Made by a program: the position numbers and the translations under genes. Of a stretch of DNA of 51,878 bases, positions 24,690-33,056 are shown in pieces (the first letter of the stretch is position 1; each line of letters opens with the position of its first letter). Source of the DNA: Phytohabitans sp036906915 (lineage in GTDB: Bacteria; Actinomycetota; Actinomycetes; Mycobacteriales; Micromonosporaceae). Under the pieces are notes generated by a model, which was not told the DNA's origin, made no database searches, and was given only the letters and a program-made list of their open reading frames with translations. The DNA lies in the NCBI RefSeq assembly GCF_036906915.1, contig NZ_JBAKHX010000060.1, positions 1-51,878 of the forward strand. Direction: 5' to 3'.

Positions 24690-25654
24690 ACGAGGGATAC
24701 GCCACAGTTCATCAGCTCGCGCCGGAGCGCCGGCTGCGGCGGCTGGAGCTGACCATCACCCGGCGCCTCGATGGGCTGCTGCACGGCCAGTACCTCGGCC
24801 TGCTACCGGGCGCGGGCAGCGAACTGGCCGGCAGCCGGGAGTACCGGCCGGGCGAGGACGAGGTGCGGCGGATGGATTGGGCGGTCACCGCCCGGACCGC
24901 CGTGCCGCACGTGCGTGAGGTCGACGCCGACCGGGAGCTGACCACCTGGCTGCTCGTCGACGCCACGCCCAGCATGGACTTCGGCACGGCCGACGTGGAG
25001 AAGCGGGAGCTGGCGGTCGCCGCGACGGCAGCGGTGGGCTTCCTCACCGCGGGCGCCGGCAACCGGCTCGGCGCGCACGTGCTGGGCATGGACGGCGTGC
25101 GGCGGTACCCGGCAAGGACCGGACGCACGCACCTGCTCGGACTGCTGCGCACGCTCTTGGCGGTACCCAGGGCGGCAGCCGGAGCGCAACCCCACGCGTT
25201 GGGTGAGGCGCTCGCGGGTCTGGCACGGTCGGCGCCGCGGCGGGGCCTTGTGGTCGTGGTGTCCGACTTCCTGGACGGACTGCCGGAGAACGACCGCGAT
25301 GACCGCCCGGAGTGGGAGGCCGACCTGCGACGGCTCGCCGTCCGGCACCAGGTGTTGGCGGTCGAAGTAACCGACCCGCGCGAGCTGGAACTGCCGGACG
25401 TCGGCCTCATCACGCTGGTCGACCCGGAGAGCGGGCAGCGGCGCGAGGTATCGACCAGCAGCCGGCGGCTGCGCGAGAAGTACCAGGCCGCGGCCACGGC
25501 TCAGCGCGACATCGTGCGGCGATCGCTGCGCCGCACCGGCGCGCACCACCTGCCGCTGTGCACCGACCGCGACTGGGTCGCGGACATCGTCCGGCACGTG
25601 TACGCCCAGCGCCGCCTCGCCATGGCGGCCCGACAACCGGGAGGTGCAGCGTGA
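24686..25654 (+). CDS. DUF58 domain protein
   Basis: A 322-residue protein with the DUF58/VWA-like fold found beside MoxR ATPases. The DUF58 signature is ELAGSREYRPGEDEVRRMDW near residue 48, with the MIDAS-like LLVDATPSMDFG near 92. The C-terminal part reads RRGLVVVVSDFLDGLPE. No membrane helix is seen, so it is probably cytosolic or peripheral. It starts at the ATG within GCATGA that closes micro-ORF A. Its stop overlaps the GTG of micro-ORF B. Confidence 0.92.
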   Translation: MNEGYATVHQLAPERRLRRLELTITRRLDGLLHGQYLGLLPGAGSELAGSREYRPGEDEVRRMDWAVTARTAVPHVREVDADRELTTWLLVDATPSMDFGTADVEKRELAVAATAAVGFLTAGAGNRLGAHVLGMDGVRRYPARTGRTHLLGLLRTLLAVPRAAAGAQPHALGEALAGLARSAPRRGLVVVVSDFLDGLPENDRDDRPEWEADLRRLAVRHQVLAVEVTDPRELELPDVGLITLVDPESGQRREVSTSSRRLREKYQAAATAQRDIVRRSLRRTGAHHLPLCTDRDWVADIVRHVYAQRRLAMAARQPGGAA

Positions 25655-25710
25655 ACCACCCCACGAATTTGCTCCGCTACGCTCCACAAATCCGCGGGGG
25701 CCCCGCATGA
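25651..25710 (+). CDS. Bridging micro-ORF B (19 aa)
   Basis: GTG overlaps the DUF58 stop (GTGA) and TGA overlaps the VWA start (ATGA). The peptide would be MNHPTNLLRYAPQIRGGPA. The internal hairpin (25659-25699) has CCCC, CG and ATTTG pairing with GGGG, CG and CAAAT, with two mismatches at the same places as in micro-ORF A. The GGGGG before the VWA start lies in its 3' arm. The similarity to micro-ORF A in the CACCCCACGAA opening, hairpin layout and GCATGA end suggests a related inserted module. Confidence 0.6.
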   Translation: MNHPTNLLRYAPQIRGGPA

Positions 25711-26666
25711 GTTTCGAAAGTCCGATACGGCTGTGGCTGCTGCTCGGGGTGGCGCTGCTCGCCGCCGGGTACCTGGTCATGCAACGGCGGCGCAGCCGGT
25801 ACGCGGTGCGCTTCACCAACCTGCGCCTGCTCGACCGGGTGGCGCCAAAGCGTCCGGGCTGGCGCCGGCACGTGCCGGCCAGCCTGTTCCTGGCGATGAT
25901 GGCGCTGCTCGTGGTCGGGTTCGCCCGGCCGACCGACGAGGTGAAGGTGCCACGCGAGCGGGCCACCGTGGTCGTGGCGGTGGACGTGTCGATGTCGATG
26001 CTCGCCACCGACGTGTCGCCGGACCGCCTCGGTGCGGCCAAGGAGGCGGCGCTGGAGTTCGTCGACGGGCTGCCGGAGGAGTTCAACGTCGGGCTGGTCG
26101 CGTTCGCGGGCGACGCGTCCGTGTACGTGGCGCCGACCACCGACCGTGCCGCCCTCGATGCCGGCATCGACCGCCTCGACCAGGGCGGCACCGGCCGGCA
26201 GGGCACGGCGATCGGCGACGCCATGACGACGGCGCTGCAGAGCATCCAGACAGTCGACGCGGAGGCCGCCGAAGACACGCCGCCGGCACGGGTGGTGCTG
26301 CTCTCCGACGGCGCCAACACCGCCGGGCGCGACCCCGGGGAGGCGTCCGCCGACCTGGTGGCCGCCGGGGTGCCGGTCGACACGATCGCGTTCGGTACGG
26401 CGTCCGGCGTCATCCAGGGCGGTGGCCGCTCGCTGTCTGTGCCGGTGGACGGCGAGACGCTCCAGGCCGTCGCGCAGGAAACCGGCGGCGGGTACCACGA
26501 GGCGGCCAGCAACGACGAGTTGCGCGCCGTATACGAGGACATCGGCAGCTCGGTCGGCTTCACCACCGAGCGGCAGGACGTGTCGGCCCGGTTCATCGGT
26601 CTCGGCCTGATCCTCGCTCTGCTGGCGGCGGCCGCGTCGATGTTCTGGTTCGCGCGGATTCCATGA
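25707..26666 (+). CDS. VWA-domain membrane protein (BatA-like)
   Basis: A 319-residue protein with N-terminal membrane helices (about 7-22 and 52-70), a von Willebrand A domain and a C-terminal helix (about 295-314). The MIDAS motif VVVAVDVSMSML lies near residue 90, with RVVLLSDGANTAG near 205 and DTIAFGTASG near 238. This is the BatA/aerotolerance-type partner of MoxR and DUF58 proteins and probably faces the cytoplasmic membrane. It starts within micro-ORF B's stop. A ribosome binding site for the next gene overlaps its end. Confidence 0.92.
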   Translation: MSFESPIRLWLLLGVALLAAGYLVMQRRRSRYAVRFTNLRLLDRVAPKRPGWRRHVPASLFLAMMALLVVGFARPTDEVKVPRERATVVVAVDVSMSMLATDVSPDRLGAAKEAALEFVDGLPEEFNVGLVAFAGDASVYVAPTTDRAALDAGIDRLDQGGTGRQGTAIGDAMTTALQSIQTVDAEAAEDTPPARVVLLSDGANTAGRDPGEASADLVAAGVPVDTIAFGTASGVIQGGGRSLSVPVDGETLQAVAQETGGGYHEAASNDELRAVYEDIGSSVGFTTERQDVSARFIGLGLILALLAAAASMFWFARIP

Positions 26667-26680
26667 TGGAGGGACGTCAG

Positions 26681-27547
26681 ATGACTGCGCCACAAGGACT
26701 CGGGCACCCGCGCGGCCCCGGGTTCATCTCCCCGGAGCTGGACCCGTGGGCCGTGCCCCGCCCAGCCACGGCACCGGTCGACGCGCCGCCGGCAGGCGGT
26801 ACCCGATGGCCCCGCATGTTGCTCGCGGGCCTCGCGCTGGTGGGGGTGTCGGCGGCGTCCGGAGCCGTCGCCGGCGGGTGGGTGGCCGATCCTCCGCCGC
26901 CGCCGGAGGCGGCAGGCGCGTCCACGGCGCCGCCCACATCCAATGCCGTGCCCAGTGATCTGGTCGGCGCCGCGGCCATCGCCCTGCCCGGCGTGGTCTC
27001 CGTCCGGGTCGGCAACGCCGGCGGATCCGGGTTCGTGGTCGACGACCAGGGGCACATCATCACCAACAACCATGTGGTGGCGGGCGGCGGCAACGTGAGC
27101 GTCGTCGGGCAGGACGGGCGGCGGTTGCCGGCCGAGGTGGTCGGGCGCGACCCGGACAGCGACATCGCGGTGCTCCGGGTCACACCGACAAGCGCCCTGC
27201 GACCGCTCGCGCTCGTCCAGGCGGGCGCCACCGACGTCGGCGAACCAGTGCTCGCCGTCGGGTCGCCGCTCGGCCTCTCCGGCACCGTCACCGCCGGCAT
27301 TGTCAGCGCGCTCGACCGGCGGGTACGGCTCGGCGACACCGGGGCCCGGCAGAGCGCCATCCAGACCGACGCGTCCATCAACCCGGGCAACTCGGGCGGA
27401 CCGCTCGTCAACGCCCAAGGCGAGGTGATCGGCGTCAACACGGCGATCGCCACGCTGGAGGGCAGCGGGAACATCGGCATCGGTTTCGCGATCCCGATCG
27501 AGCGCGCCCAGCAGGCGGCTGAGCGGATCATCCGCGACGGCGGTTAG
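26681..27547 (+). CDS. HtrA-like serine protease without PDZ
   Basis: A membrane-anchored trypsin-like protease of 288 residues. The Pro-rich cytosolic N-terminus is followed by one helix (MLLAGLALVGVSAASGAVAGG, in two halves, near 46-66). The catalytic triad is intact: His in ITNNHVV, Asp in DSDIAVLR and Ser in NPGNSGGPLVN. It ends soon after the chymotrypsin fold, so the PDZ domain usual in HtrA/PepD is missing. ATG at 26681 is preferred because GGAGGG lies 8 bp upstream; an earlier ATG at 26666 lacks one. The response regulator follows 9 bp after the stop codon. Confidence 0.92.
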   Translation: MTAPQGLGHPRGPGFISPELDPWAVPRPATAPVDAPPAGGTRWPRMLLAGLALVGVSAASGAVAGGWVADPPPPPEAAGASTAPPTSNAVPSDLVGAAAIALPGVVSVRVGNAGGSGFVVDDQGHIITNNHVVAGGGNVSVVGQDGRRLPAEVVGRDPDSDIAVLRVTPTSALRPLALVQAGATDVGEPVLAVGSPLGLSGTVTAGIVSALDRRVRLGDTGARQSAIQTDASINPGNSGGPLVNAQGEVIGVNTAIATLEGSGNIGIGFAIPIERAQQAAERIIRDGG

Positions 27548-27556
27548 CGTTCTGAC

Positions 27557-28237
27557 ATGCGGCTACTGGTGGTAGAGGACGAGGAGGACCTGGCCGAGGC
27601 CCTGCGCCTCGGCCTGGTCCGCGCCGGGTACGCGGTCGACGTCGCCATGGACGCGGCGCAGGCGTACGAGCGGCTGGGCGTCAACGGGTACGACCTGATG
27701 CTGCTCGACATCAACCTGCCAGACGCGAACGGATTCGACGTCTGCCGCGCCATCCGCCACGGCGAGGTACCCGTCGAGGGCGGCGCGGAGCTGCGCGTGC
27801 TGATGCTCACCGCGCGTGGCGCGCTGCACGACCGGGTTCGAGGGCTCGACGAGGGCGCCGACGACTACCTCGTCAAGCCGTTCGCGCTGGCGGAGCTGCT
27901 GGCCCGGGTACGGGCGCTGCTGCGGCGCGACACCAACGGCGGCACCGCTGTGTTGCGCGTCGGGCCGCTCCAGCTCGACGTGTCACGGCACGAGGCCAGC
28001 CGGGACGGCGCGCCGCTGCACCTGACGCCGAAGGAGTTCGGGGTGCTGGAGTACCTGATGACCCGCCCCGGGCACGTGGTCTCCGCCGAGGAACTGCTGG
28101 AGCACGTCTGGGACGAAAACGCCGACCCGTTCACGCAGACCGTGCGGGTGACCGTGGGTACGCTGCGGCGCAAGCTCGGCGGCGAGGCCATCGAAACGGT
28201 GGTTGGACGCGGGTACCGCCTGCGGGAGACAGCATGA
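27557..28237 (+). CDS. OmpR-family response regulator (MprA-like)
   Basis: A 226-residue two-component regulator. The receiver domain has the acidic pocket VVEDEED, phospho-acceptor D51 in LMLLDINLPD, Thr in LMLTARG and Lys in YLVKPF. A winged-helix DNA-binding domain follows (LTPKEFGVLEYLM...VRVTVGTLRRKLG...VVGRGYRLRE). Its stop overlaps the kinase start (ATGA). Together with the HtrA-like protease just upstream, the layout resembles mycobacterial mprAB-pepD, which senses envelope stress; that role is inferred. Confidence 0.94.
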   Translation: MRLLVVEDEEDLAEALRLGLVRAGYAVDVAMDAAQAYERLGVNGYDLMLLDINLPDANGFDVCRAIRHGEVPVEGGAELRVLMLTARGALHDRVRGLDEGADDYLVKPFALAELLARVRALLRRDTNGGTAVLRVGPLQLDVSRHEASRDGAPLHLTPKEFGVLEYLMTRPGHVVSAEELLEHVWDENADPFTQTVRVTVGTLRRKLGGEAIETVVGRGYRLRETA

Positions 28238-29418
28238 AGCGCTTCGTACAGTCCATCAGGTTCCGGCTCACCGTGCTGTACTCCACACTGCTGTTCGCGC
28301 TGGCCGGTGCCGGGCTCGCGGTGACCTACGTGGCCGTCGAGCGCGCCACCGACCCGAAGCCGATCACGAAGGAGTACGAGGCAGACATCGTCAAGCACGG
28401 CCGCACCGTCGGCACGATGACGGTCGCCGAGGTCGACGAGATCGAGTCCGCGGTCAACTTCAGTACCCTGGAGACGCTGCGCAACTACTCGCTGATCGCG
28501 ATGGGCGGGCTCTTCCTCGCCAGCCTCGGCATCGGGTGGGTGCTGTCCGGGCGTGCCCTGCGGCCGGTGGGCGCGATCGCCCGCACCGCACGGGAGATCC
28601 AGGCCACCGACCTGTCGCGGCGCATCCGGCTCGACGGGTACCGCGACGAGCTACGCGAACTCGGCGACACCATCGACTCGATGCTCGACCGCCTCGACGG
28701 CGCGTTCCAGGCGCAGCGCCAGCTCATCGACGACGCCTCGCACGAGCTGCGCAGCCCGCTGGCGATCATTCGGGCCAACCTCGACGCGTCGCTCATGGAC
28801 GCCCCGGACGCCACCGACGCCGAGCGGGCGCGGGCCGTCGCCGTGATCGACCGGGCCACCACGCGGATGACACGGCTCGTCGAGGACCTGCTCGCCACCG
28901 CGCGCCGCAACGCGGACGCCCTCGCCGACAGCGACGTGGAGCTGGGGGCGGTCGCCCGCGAGGCGGGCGAGGACTTCACCGCCATCGCCGCCGAGCGTGC
29001 GGTCGTTATCGAGTACAGCGTGCGTCAGTCGGACCTGTGGCTGATCGGCGACCACGACGCGCTCCGCCGCTCAGTGGGCAACCTGCTGTCGAACGCGGTG
29101 CGGCTGTCACCGGGCGGGGGCAGGGTGACGGTTGGGGCTGGGCGGGCCGGCGGGTGGCTGTGGGTGGGCGTGGCCGACCAGGGCCCGGGTATCGCGCCCG
29201 ACGATCACGCGCGGGTGTTCGACCGGTTCTGGCGCGCCGGCTCCCAGCTCGACCGGCGCACCGGACTGGGCCTCGCGATCGTGCGGCAAATCACCGAATC
29301 GCACGGCGGTCACGTGGCGGTGTTCTCGTCGCTGGGCGTCGGGAGCACGTTCGTCCTGTGGCTGCCAGCCACCGACCGCACCGACGACACGCCGCCACCT
29401 GCTGTTTCTCCGCTGTAG
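28234..29418 (+). CDS. Sensor histidine kinase (MprB-like)
   Basis: A 394-residue membrane kinase. The first helix is about 12-32, followed by a short extracytoplasmic loop of roughly 50 residues, a second helix about 85-105, then a HAMP linker. The phosphorylated His170 is in DDASHELRSPLAIIRANLD. ATP-binding boxes include NLLSNAVRLSP (N), DQGPGIAPDDHARVFDRFW (G1/F) and GLGLAIVRQI (G2). It is the last gene of the moxR-protease-two-component run and would phosphorylate the OmpR-type regulator. Confidence 0.94.
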   Translation: MKRFVQSIRFRLTVLYSTLLFALAGAGLAVTYVAVERATDPKPITKEYEADIVKHGRTVGTMTVAEVDEIESAVNFSTLETLRNYSLIAMGGLFLASLGIGWVLSGRALRPVGAIARTAREIQATDLSRRIRLDGYRDELRELGDTIDSMLDRLDGAFQAQRQLIDDASHELRSPLAIIRANLDASLMDAPDATDAERARAVAVIDRATTRMTRLVEDLLATARRNADALADSDVELGAVAREAGEDFTAIAAERAVVIEYSVRQSDLWLIGDHDALRRSVGNLLSNAVRLSPGGGRVTVGAGRAGGWLWVGVADQGPGIAPDDHARVFDRFWRAGSQLDRRTGLGLAIVRQITESHGGHVAVFSSLGVGSTFVLWLPATDRTDDTPPPAVSPL

Positions 29419-29436
29419 TCGGACCACAATGGATAG

Positions 29437-30099
29437 GTGACCCAACCCGCGTGGCGGCGCCCACACCAGGCTGAGCACCGCTGGCCGGTGGCGTTCGCCA
29501 TCGCGGCGGCCATCGCCCTGCAATGGCTGACGCCGCAGCAGCTCGCGTTCGACCCGCGTTGGCTGCTGCCCGTCATCGAGCTGGCGCTCCTGCTCGGACT
29601 GCTCGCGGTCAACCCGTTTCGCATGGACCGCGAGTCGTCGGCGCTGCACTTCGCCAGCCTGGCGCTGGTCGCGGTCGCCACCGTGGCCGTCGTGTGGTCC
29701 ACCGCCCGGCTCGTCGTCGTGCTGGCCCGCGGTGGTGACGCCGGCAAACCGAGCGAGGTGCTGCTGAGCGGCGCCGTCATCTGGCTCACCAACATGATGG
29801 TGTTCGCCCTCTGGTACTGGCTGCTCGACCGCGGCGGCCCGGCCTCGCGTGCGAACGCCCGGCGCGTGCACCCCGACTTCCTGTTTCCCCAGATGACCCT
29901 GGACGACCTGGCGCACTCCGAATGGCGCCCGGTCTTCATCGACTACCTGTACCTGGCGTTCACCAACTCGACGGCGTTCAGCCCCACAGACACGCTTCCG
30001 CTGGCCCGCTGGGCCAAGGTGGCGATGATGGTGCAGTCGTGCGTGTCCTTCCTCATCGTCATCCTGGTCATCGCCCGCGCGGTGAACGCGCTTAACTAG
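29437..30099 (+). CDS. Integral membrane protein, DUF1345-like
   Basis: A 220-residue protein with about five membrane segments: residues 18-33, 40-60, 66-90, 100-125 and a C-terminal helix near 195-215. A conserved stretch before the last helix (FIDYLYLAFTNSTAFSPTD, then LARWAKVAMMVQS) resembles the C-terminal part of DUF1345 proteins, a group of unknown function; the match is by eye and moderate. GTG at 29437 follows AGGTGACC-type sequence. It lies just after the histidine kinase and 4 bp before the ArfB-like gene. Confidence 0.75.
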   Translation: MTQPAWRRPHQAEHRWPVAFAIAAAIALQWLTPQQLAFDPRWLLPVIELALLLGLLAVNPFRMDRESSALHFASLALVAVATVAVVWSTARLVVVLARGGDAGKPSEVLLSGAVIWLTNMMVFALWYWLLDRGGPASRANARRVHPDFLFPQMTLDDLAHSEWRPVFIDYLYLAFTNSTAFSPTDTLPLARWAKVAMMVQSCVSFLIVILVIARAVNALN

Positions 30100-30103
30100 G
30101 TGC

Positions 30104-30520
30104 GTGGCGGACCTGACGATCCGGACCGGGATCACGATCCCGGAGGCCGAACTGAGCTGGCGGTTCTCGCGTTCCAGCGGGCCCGGTGGGCAGGGCGTGA
30201 ACACCACCGACTCGCGCGTGGAACTGTCGTACGACCTCGCGTCGTCGCAAGCGTTGCCGGAGCGACTGCGCGAACGGGCGCTGGAACGGCTCGCCGGCCG
30301 GCTCATCGACGGCATCATCACGATCGCCGCCTCAGAGCACCGGTCGCAGCTGCGCAACCGGGAGGCCGCTCAGGCCCGACTGGCGGCCCTGCTCCGCGAG
30401 GCCATCGCGCCGCCGCCACCCGCGCGCCGGCCAACCAAGCCGAGCCGCGCGGCCAAGCAGCGGCGCCTCGACGAGAAACGCCGCCGCTCCGAGATCAAAC
30501 GGAACCGGCGAGTGGACTGA
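30104..30520 (+). CDS. arfB: ArfB/YaeJ-type peptidyl-tRNA hydrolase
   Basis: A ribosome-rescue factor of 138 residues that would hydrolyse peptidyl-tRNA on stalled, non-stop ribosomes. The catalytic GGQ is in RSSGPGGQGVNTTDSRVEL near residue 28. The domain lacks the codon-recognition domain of release factors. The C-terminus is a long Lys/Arg-rich tail (KPSRAAKQRRLDEKRRRSE and beyond) of the sort that inserts in the mRNA channel. The 3' end overlaps the convergent gene by 26 bp. Confidence 0.92.
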   Translation: MADLTIRTGITIPEAELSWRFSRSSGPGGQGVNTTDSRVELSYDLASSQALPERLRERALERLAGRLIDGIITIAASEHRSQLRNREAAQARLAALLREAIAPPPPARRPTKPSRAAKQRRLDEKRRRSEIKRNRRVD

Positions 30521-31352
30521 CCTTTGTCAGTGGACTGACCGCCTCGATCAGCCGCTCCCGGATCGGGGCGGCACGCACCGCGAAGGCGCGTTGTGCGGCC
30601 GCGTACTCGGCCCTGCCCTCCGGCGTCTCCACCCGCACCGGCGCGTAGCCCAGATCCGCGAGGTCGTACGGGCTGGCCCGCATGTCCAGCGCCCGGATGT
30701 CTCGCGCCAGCGCGAACGCGTCCGCCACCAGCTCGCTCGGCACCAGCGGAGACAGCTTGTACGCCCACTTGTAGAGATCCATGTTGGCGTGCAGGCAGCC
30801 CGGCTGCTCGTTGTCGTGCTGCGATTCGCGGGTGGGCTGGAGCAGGTTGATCGGGCGGGCGGCCGGCGTGAAGAACCGGAACGCGTCGAAGTGGCTGCAC
30901 CGCACCCGGTTCTCCTCGACCACCCGGTCGGTCTGCGCGGGAGACAGCCGCAGGCTCACCTGGTCGTGGCGCACGCTGTCCGTCCGGTACACCATGGCCC
31001 ACTCGTGCATGCCGAAGCAGCCGAACTGGGGCGGCCGCGAGGCGGTACGCGAAAGGAGCGTGTGGATCCATTCCAGTGAGCGTTTCGCGGCGGCTGCCGT
31101 GTCCAACGTCACGCCGCCGTCGACCGCGACGTAGTCGCGGTCAGGCAGACCGTCCCGCAGCACCACGCCGGCGCCCGGATGCCACCGCCGCAGCTGCGCG
31201 GGCCGGAACGAGTAGTACGTGAACAGGAAGTCCTCGACAGGGTGCTTCACCCCCGCCTGCCGGCGCGCCAGATGCGGAGCCAGCCAGGCGTCGACCCGGC
31301 GCTCGTGCGCCGCCCGCCTCGCGCGCCACTGCGTCGCGTCCAGGTACCTCAC
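30495..31352 (-). CDS. Conserved protein, '3-methyladenine DNA glycosylase'-type
   Basis: A 285-residue soluble protein conserved in actinobacteria, where homologues are often labelled 3-methyladenine DNA glycosylase. I see no helix-hairpin-helix or other established glycosylase motif, so the activity is unproven. Distinctive segments are HPVEDFLFTYYSFRPAQLRRWHPG, FGCFGMHEWAMVYR, VRCSHFDAFRFFTP, the QPTRESQHDNEQPGCLHANMDLYKW stretch (His/Asp/Cys-rich, possibly metal-binding) and LARDIRALDMRASPYDL. The ATG at 31352 abuts the FAH gene divergently with a 22-bp gap. Confidence 0.82.
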   Translation of the reverse strand: MRYLDATQWRARRAAHERRVDAWLAPHLARRQAGVKHPVEDFLFTYYSFRPAQLRRWHPGAGVVLRDGLPDRDYVAVDGGVTLDTAAAAKRSLEWIHTLLSRTASRPPQFGCFGMHEWAMVYRTDSVRHDQVSLRLSPAQTDRVVEENRVRCSHFDAFRFFTPAARPINLLQPTRESQHDNEQPGCLHANMDLYKWAYKLSPLVPSELVADAFALARDIRALDMRASPYDLADLGYAPVRVETPEGRAEYAAAQRAFAVRAAPIRERLIEAVSPLTKVSPLAGSV

Positions 31353-31374
31353 GGCCCCAGGGTAGGTTGAGGCT

Positions 31375-32151
31375 GTGCGTATCGCTCGTTTCGTTCACGC
31401 TGGTGGGATGTCCTTCGGAATCGTCGAAGGCGACGCGGGCGGCCTGACCGTCGCCGGCATCGACGGACACCCGTTCGGGCAGATCTCGTTCACCGGCGAG
31501 CGGTGGGCCCTCGCCGACGTGCGCCTCCTCTCACCGATCCTGCCGAGCAAGGTGGTGTGCGTGGGGCGCAACTACGCCGACCACGCCGCGGAACACGGCG
31601 CCGAGGTGCCCAAAGAGCCGCTGATCTTCCTCAAGCCGTCGACCTCCGTGGTCGGCCCACGCGACGCGGTCAAGCTGCCGCCACAGTCGAAGCAGGTCGA
31701 GCACGAGGCCGAGCTCGCGGTCATCATCGGCCCGCCGGGTGCGAGGCGCGTCGACCGCGCCGGGGCAGAGCGGGCCATTTTCGGGTACGCCTGCGCCAAC
31801 GACGTGACCGCCCGCGACCTGCAGCGCACCGACGGCCAGTGGACCCGCGCCAAGGGCTTCGACTCGTTCTGCCCGTTGGGCCCCTGGATCGTCACCGACC
31901 TCGACGTCAGCGACCTCGAGGTGCGGTGCGAGGTCGGCGAGGAGGTCCGCCAACTCGGCCGCACCAAAGACATGGTCTTCGACGTGCCGACCCTCATCTC
32001 GTACGTGTCGCACGTCATGACCCTGCTGCCCGGCGACGTCCTGCTCACCGGCACACCGGCCGGCGTCAGCCCCCTGACGGCCGGCGACACGGTGACCGTG
32101 CGGATCGAGGGCATCGGCGAGCTGGCCAACCCGGTGCTCGCGCTCGACTGA
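31375..32151 (+). CDS. Fumarylacetoacetate hydrolase family protein
   Basis: A 258-residue enzyme of the FAH superfamily (hydrolases and decarboxylases acting on beta-diketo or 2-hydroxy-dienoate acids). The substrate is not determinable. A short N-terminal domain precedes the catalytic domain: CVGRNYADHAAEHG, PLIFLKPSTSVVG, the metal-ligand EHEAELAVIIG, YACANDVTARDLQ and LLTGTPAGVSPLTAGD. GTG at 31375 is only 22 bp from the divergent gene. It is followed by two tRNA genes. Confidence 0.92.
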   Translation: MRIARFVHAGGMSFGIVEGDAGGLTVAGIDGHPFGQISFTGERWALADVRLLSPILPSKVVCVGRNYADHAAEHGAEVPKEPLIFLKPSTSVVGPRDAVKLPPQSKQVEHEAELAVIIGPPGARRVDRAGAERAIFGYACANDVTARDLQRTDGQWTRAKGFDSFCPLGPWIVTDLDVSDLEVRCEVGEEVRQLGRTKDMVFDVPTLISYVSHVMTLLPGDVLLTGTPAGVSPLTAGDTVTVRIEGIGELANPVLALD

Positions 32152-32228
32152 GTGCGAGCCGATTTGGCGGGCTTCGGACGGTCGGGTAAAGTTCGTGAGC
32201 GGCGCGGTCCTCACGGTTCGTGCCACAT

Positions 32229-32300
32229 TGGGGTATGGGGTAATTGGCAGCCCAACTGATTCTGGTTCAGTTAGTCTAGGTTCGAGTCCTGGTACCCCAG
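32229..32300 (+). tRNA. tRNA-Gln (CTG)
   Basis: A 72-nt cloverleaf: acceptor TGGGGTA pairs with TACCCCA, D-loop AATTGGCA, anticodon arm ACTGATTCTGGTTCAGT with anticodon CTG, and T-arm GGTTCGAGTCC. The CCA end is not encoded. Confidence 0.95.
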
Positions 32301-32382
32301 CGGCCGGCGCCTGCGAAGGCGCCGGAGCTGGTCTCTGGTAGAGTTCAGCACCGTTGCTCGCAAGGGCGACAAGGAAAGTCCT

Positions 32383-32455
32383 GGCCCCGTCGTCTAGCGG
32401 CCTAGGACGCCGCCCTCTCAAGGCGGTAGCGTGGGTTCGAATCCCATCGGGGCTA
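32383..32455 (+). tRNA. tRNA-Glu (CTC)
   Basis: A 73-nt cloverleaf: acceptor GGCCCCG pairs with CGGGGCT (terminal G·U), D-loop TCTAGCGGCCTAGG, anticodon stem CCGCC/GGCGG with loop CTCTCAA giving anticodon CTC, and T-arm GGTTCGAATCC. It lies 82 bp after tRNA-Gln, with a terminator downstream; the pair may be one transcript. Confidence 0.96.
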
Positions 32456-32464
32456 CAGACGCAA

Positions 32465-32494
32465 GGCCCGCAGCGCAGCTGCGGGCCCTTTGTG
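32465..32494 (+). terminator. Terminator after the tRNA pair
   Basis: GGCCCGCAGC and GCTGCGGGCC form a perfect 10-bp stem with loop GCA, followed by CTTTGTG. It is placed 10 bp after tRNA-Glu. Confidence 0.85.
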
Positions 32495-32638
32495 TTAGCC
32501 GGCTCGTGATACCCCAGGCCTGCACCGCGGTTGTGTCGCGCCCACGTGGTTGCCATGCGCGGGTTGCCGCGCGCTCGCTTGCGCCGCGCGCCCGCGCCGG
32601 GGGTCGCGACGCCGCGCGGACCTCGCGCCCTCTCCGTC

Positions 32639-32714
32639 GATCAAGGGCAAATGCACGTGGTTGGATCTCTTTTCCGCGTGCGTTTGCCCTTGATCCATGC
32701 AGATCTCCTTGATC
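32639..32714 (-). repeat. 76-bp palindromic element, copy 5
   Basis: Minus-oriented: core 32639-32695, extension 32696-32714 on the right. The centre is the GGAAAAGAGATC variant. It is inverted relative to copy 6, with the extensions of both facing the 29-bp array between them. The gene-free stretch 32495-33250 contains only these two elements and the array. Confidence 0.93.
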
Positions 32715-32844
32715 GGCGGACGCTGCGGCGCCGTCGGCGGCCACCCTGCGGCGCTCCGCCTGGTGCGCAATGCGGGACTCGCGCGCAGTGGCGCGGCCGT
32801 GTCGGCTCGCGTCCGCGCGGCGGCCTAACCCGACGGTGCGCAAG

Positions 32845-33045
32845 CAATGGCGCGACGCAGCGTGTGAGGCGGGCAATGGCGCGACGCAGCGTGTGAGGCG
32901 GGCAATGGCGCGACGCAGCGTGTGAGGCGGGCAATGGCGCGACGCAGCGTGTGAGGCGGGCAATGGCGCGACGCAGCGTGTGAGGCGGGCAATGGCGCGA
33001 CGCAGCGTGTGAGGCGGGCAATGGCGCGACGCAGCGTGTGAGGCG
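32845..33045. repeat. 29-bp tandem array, seven units
   Basis: Units beginning CAATGGCGCGACGCAGCG are spaced exactly 29 bp (32845, 32874, 32903, 32932, 32961, 32990, 33019). They are essentially identical except that the last unit exits into AGGCGTAGGG. There are no spacers. The array is enclosed by palindromic copies 5 and 6. The near identity suggests recent expansion or gene conversion. Confidence 0.97.
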
Positions 33046-33056
33046 TAGGGACCGTC

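Noticed and set aside
32845..33045. 29-bp repeat array considered as CRISPR
   Set aside because: Units are contiguous with no unique spacers, there is no leader and no cas gene in the window. It is a plain tandem repeat.
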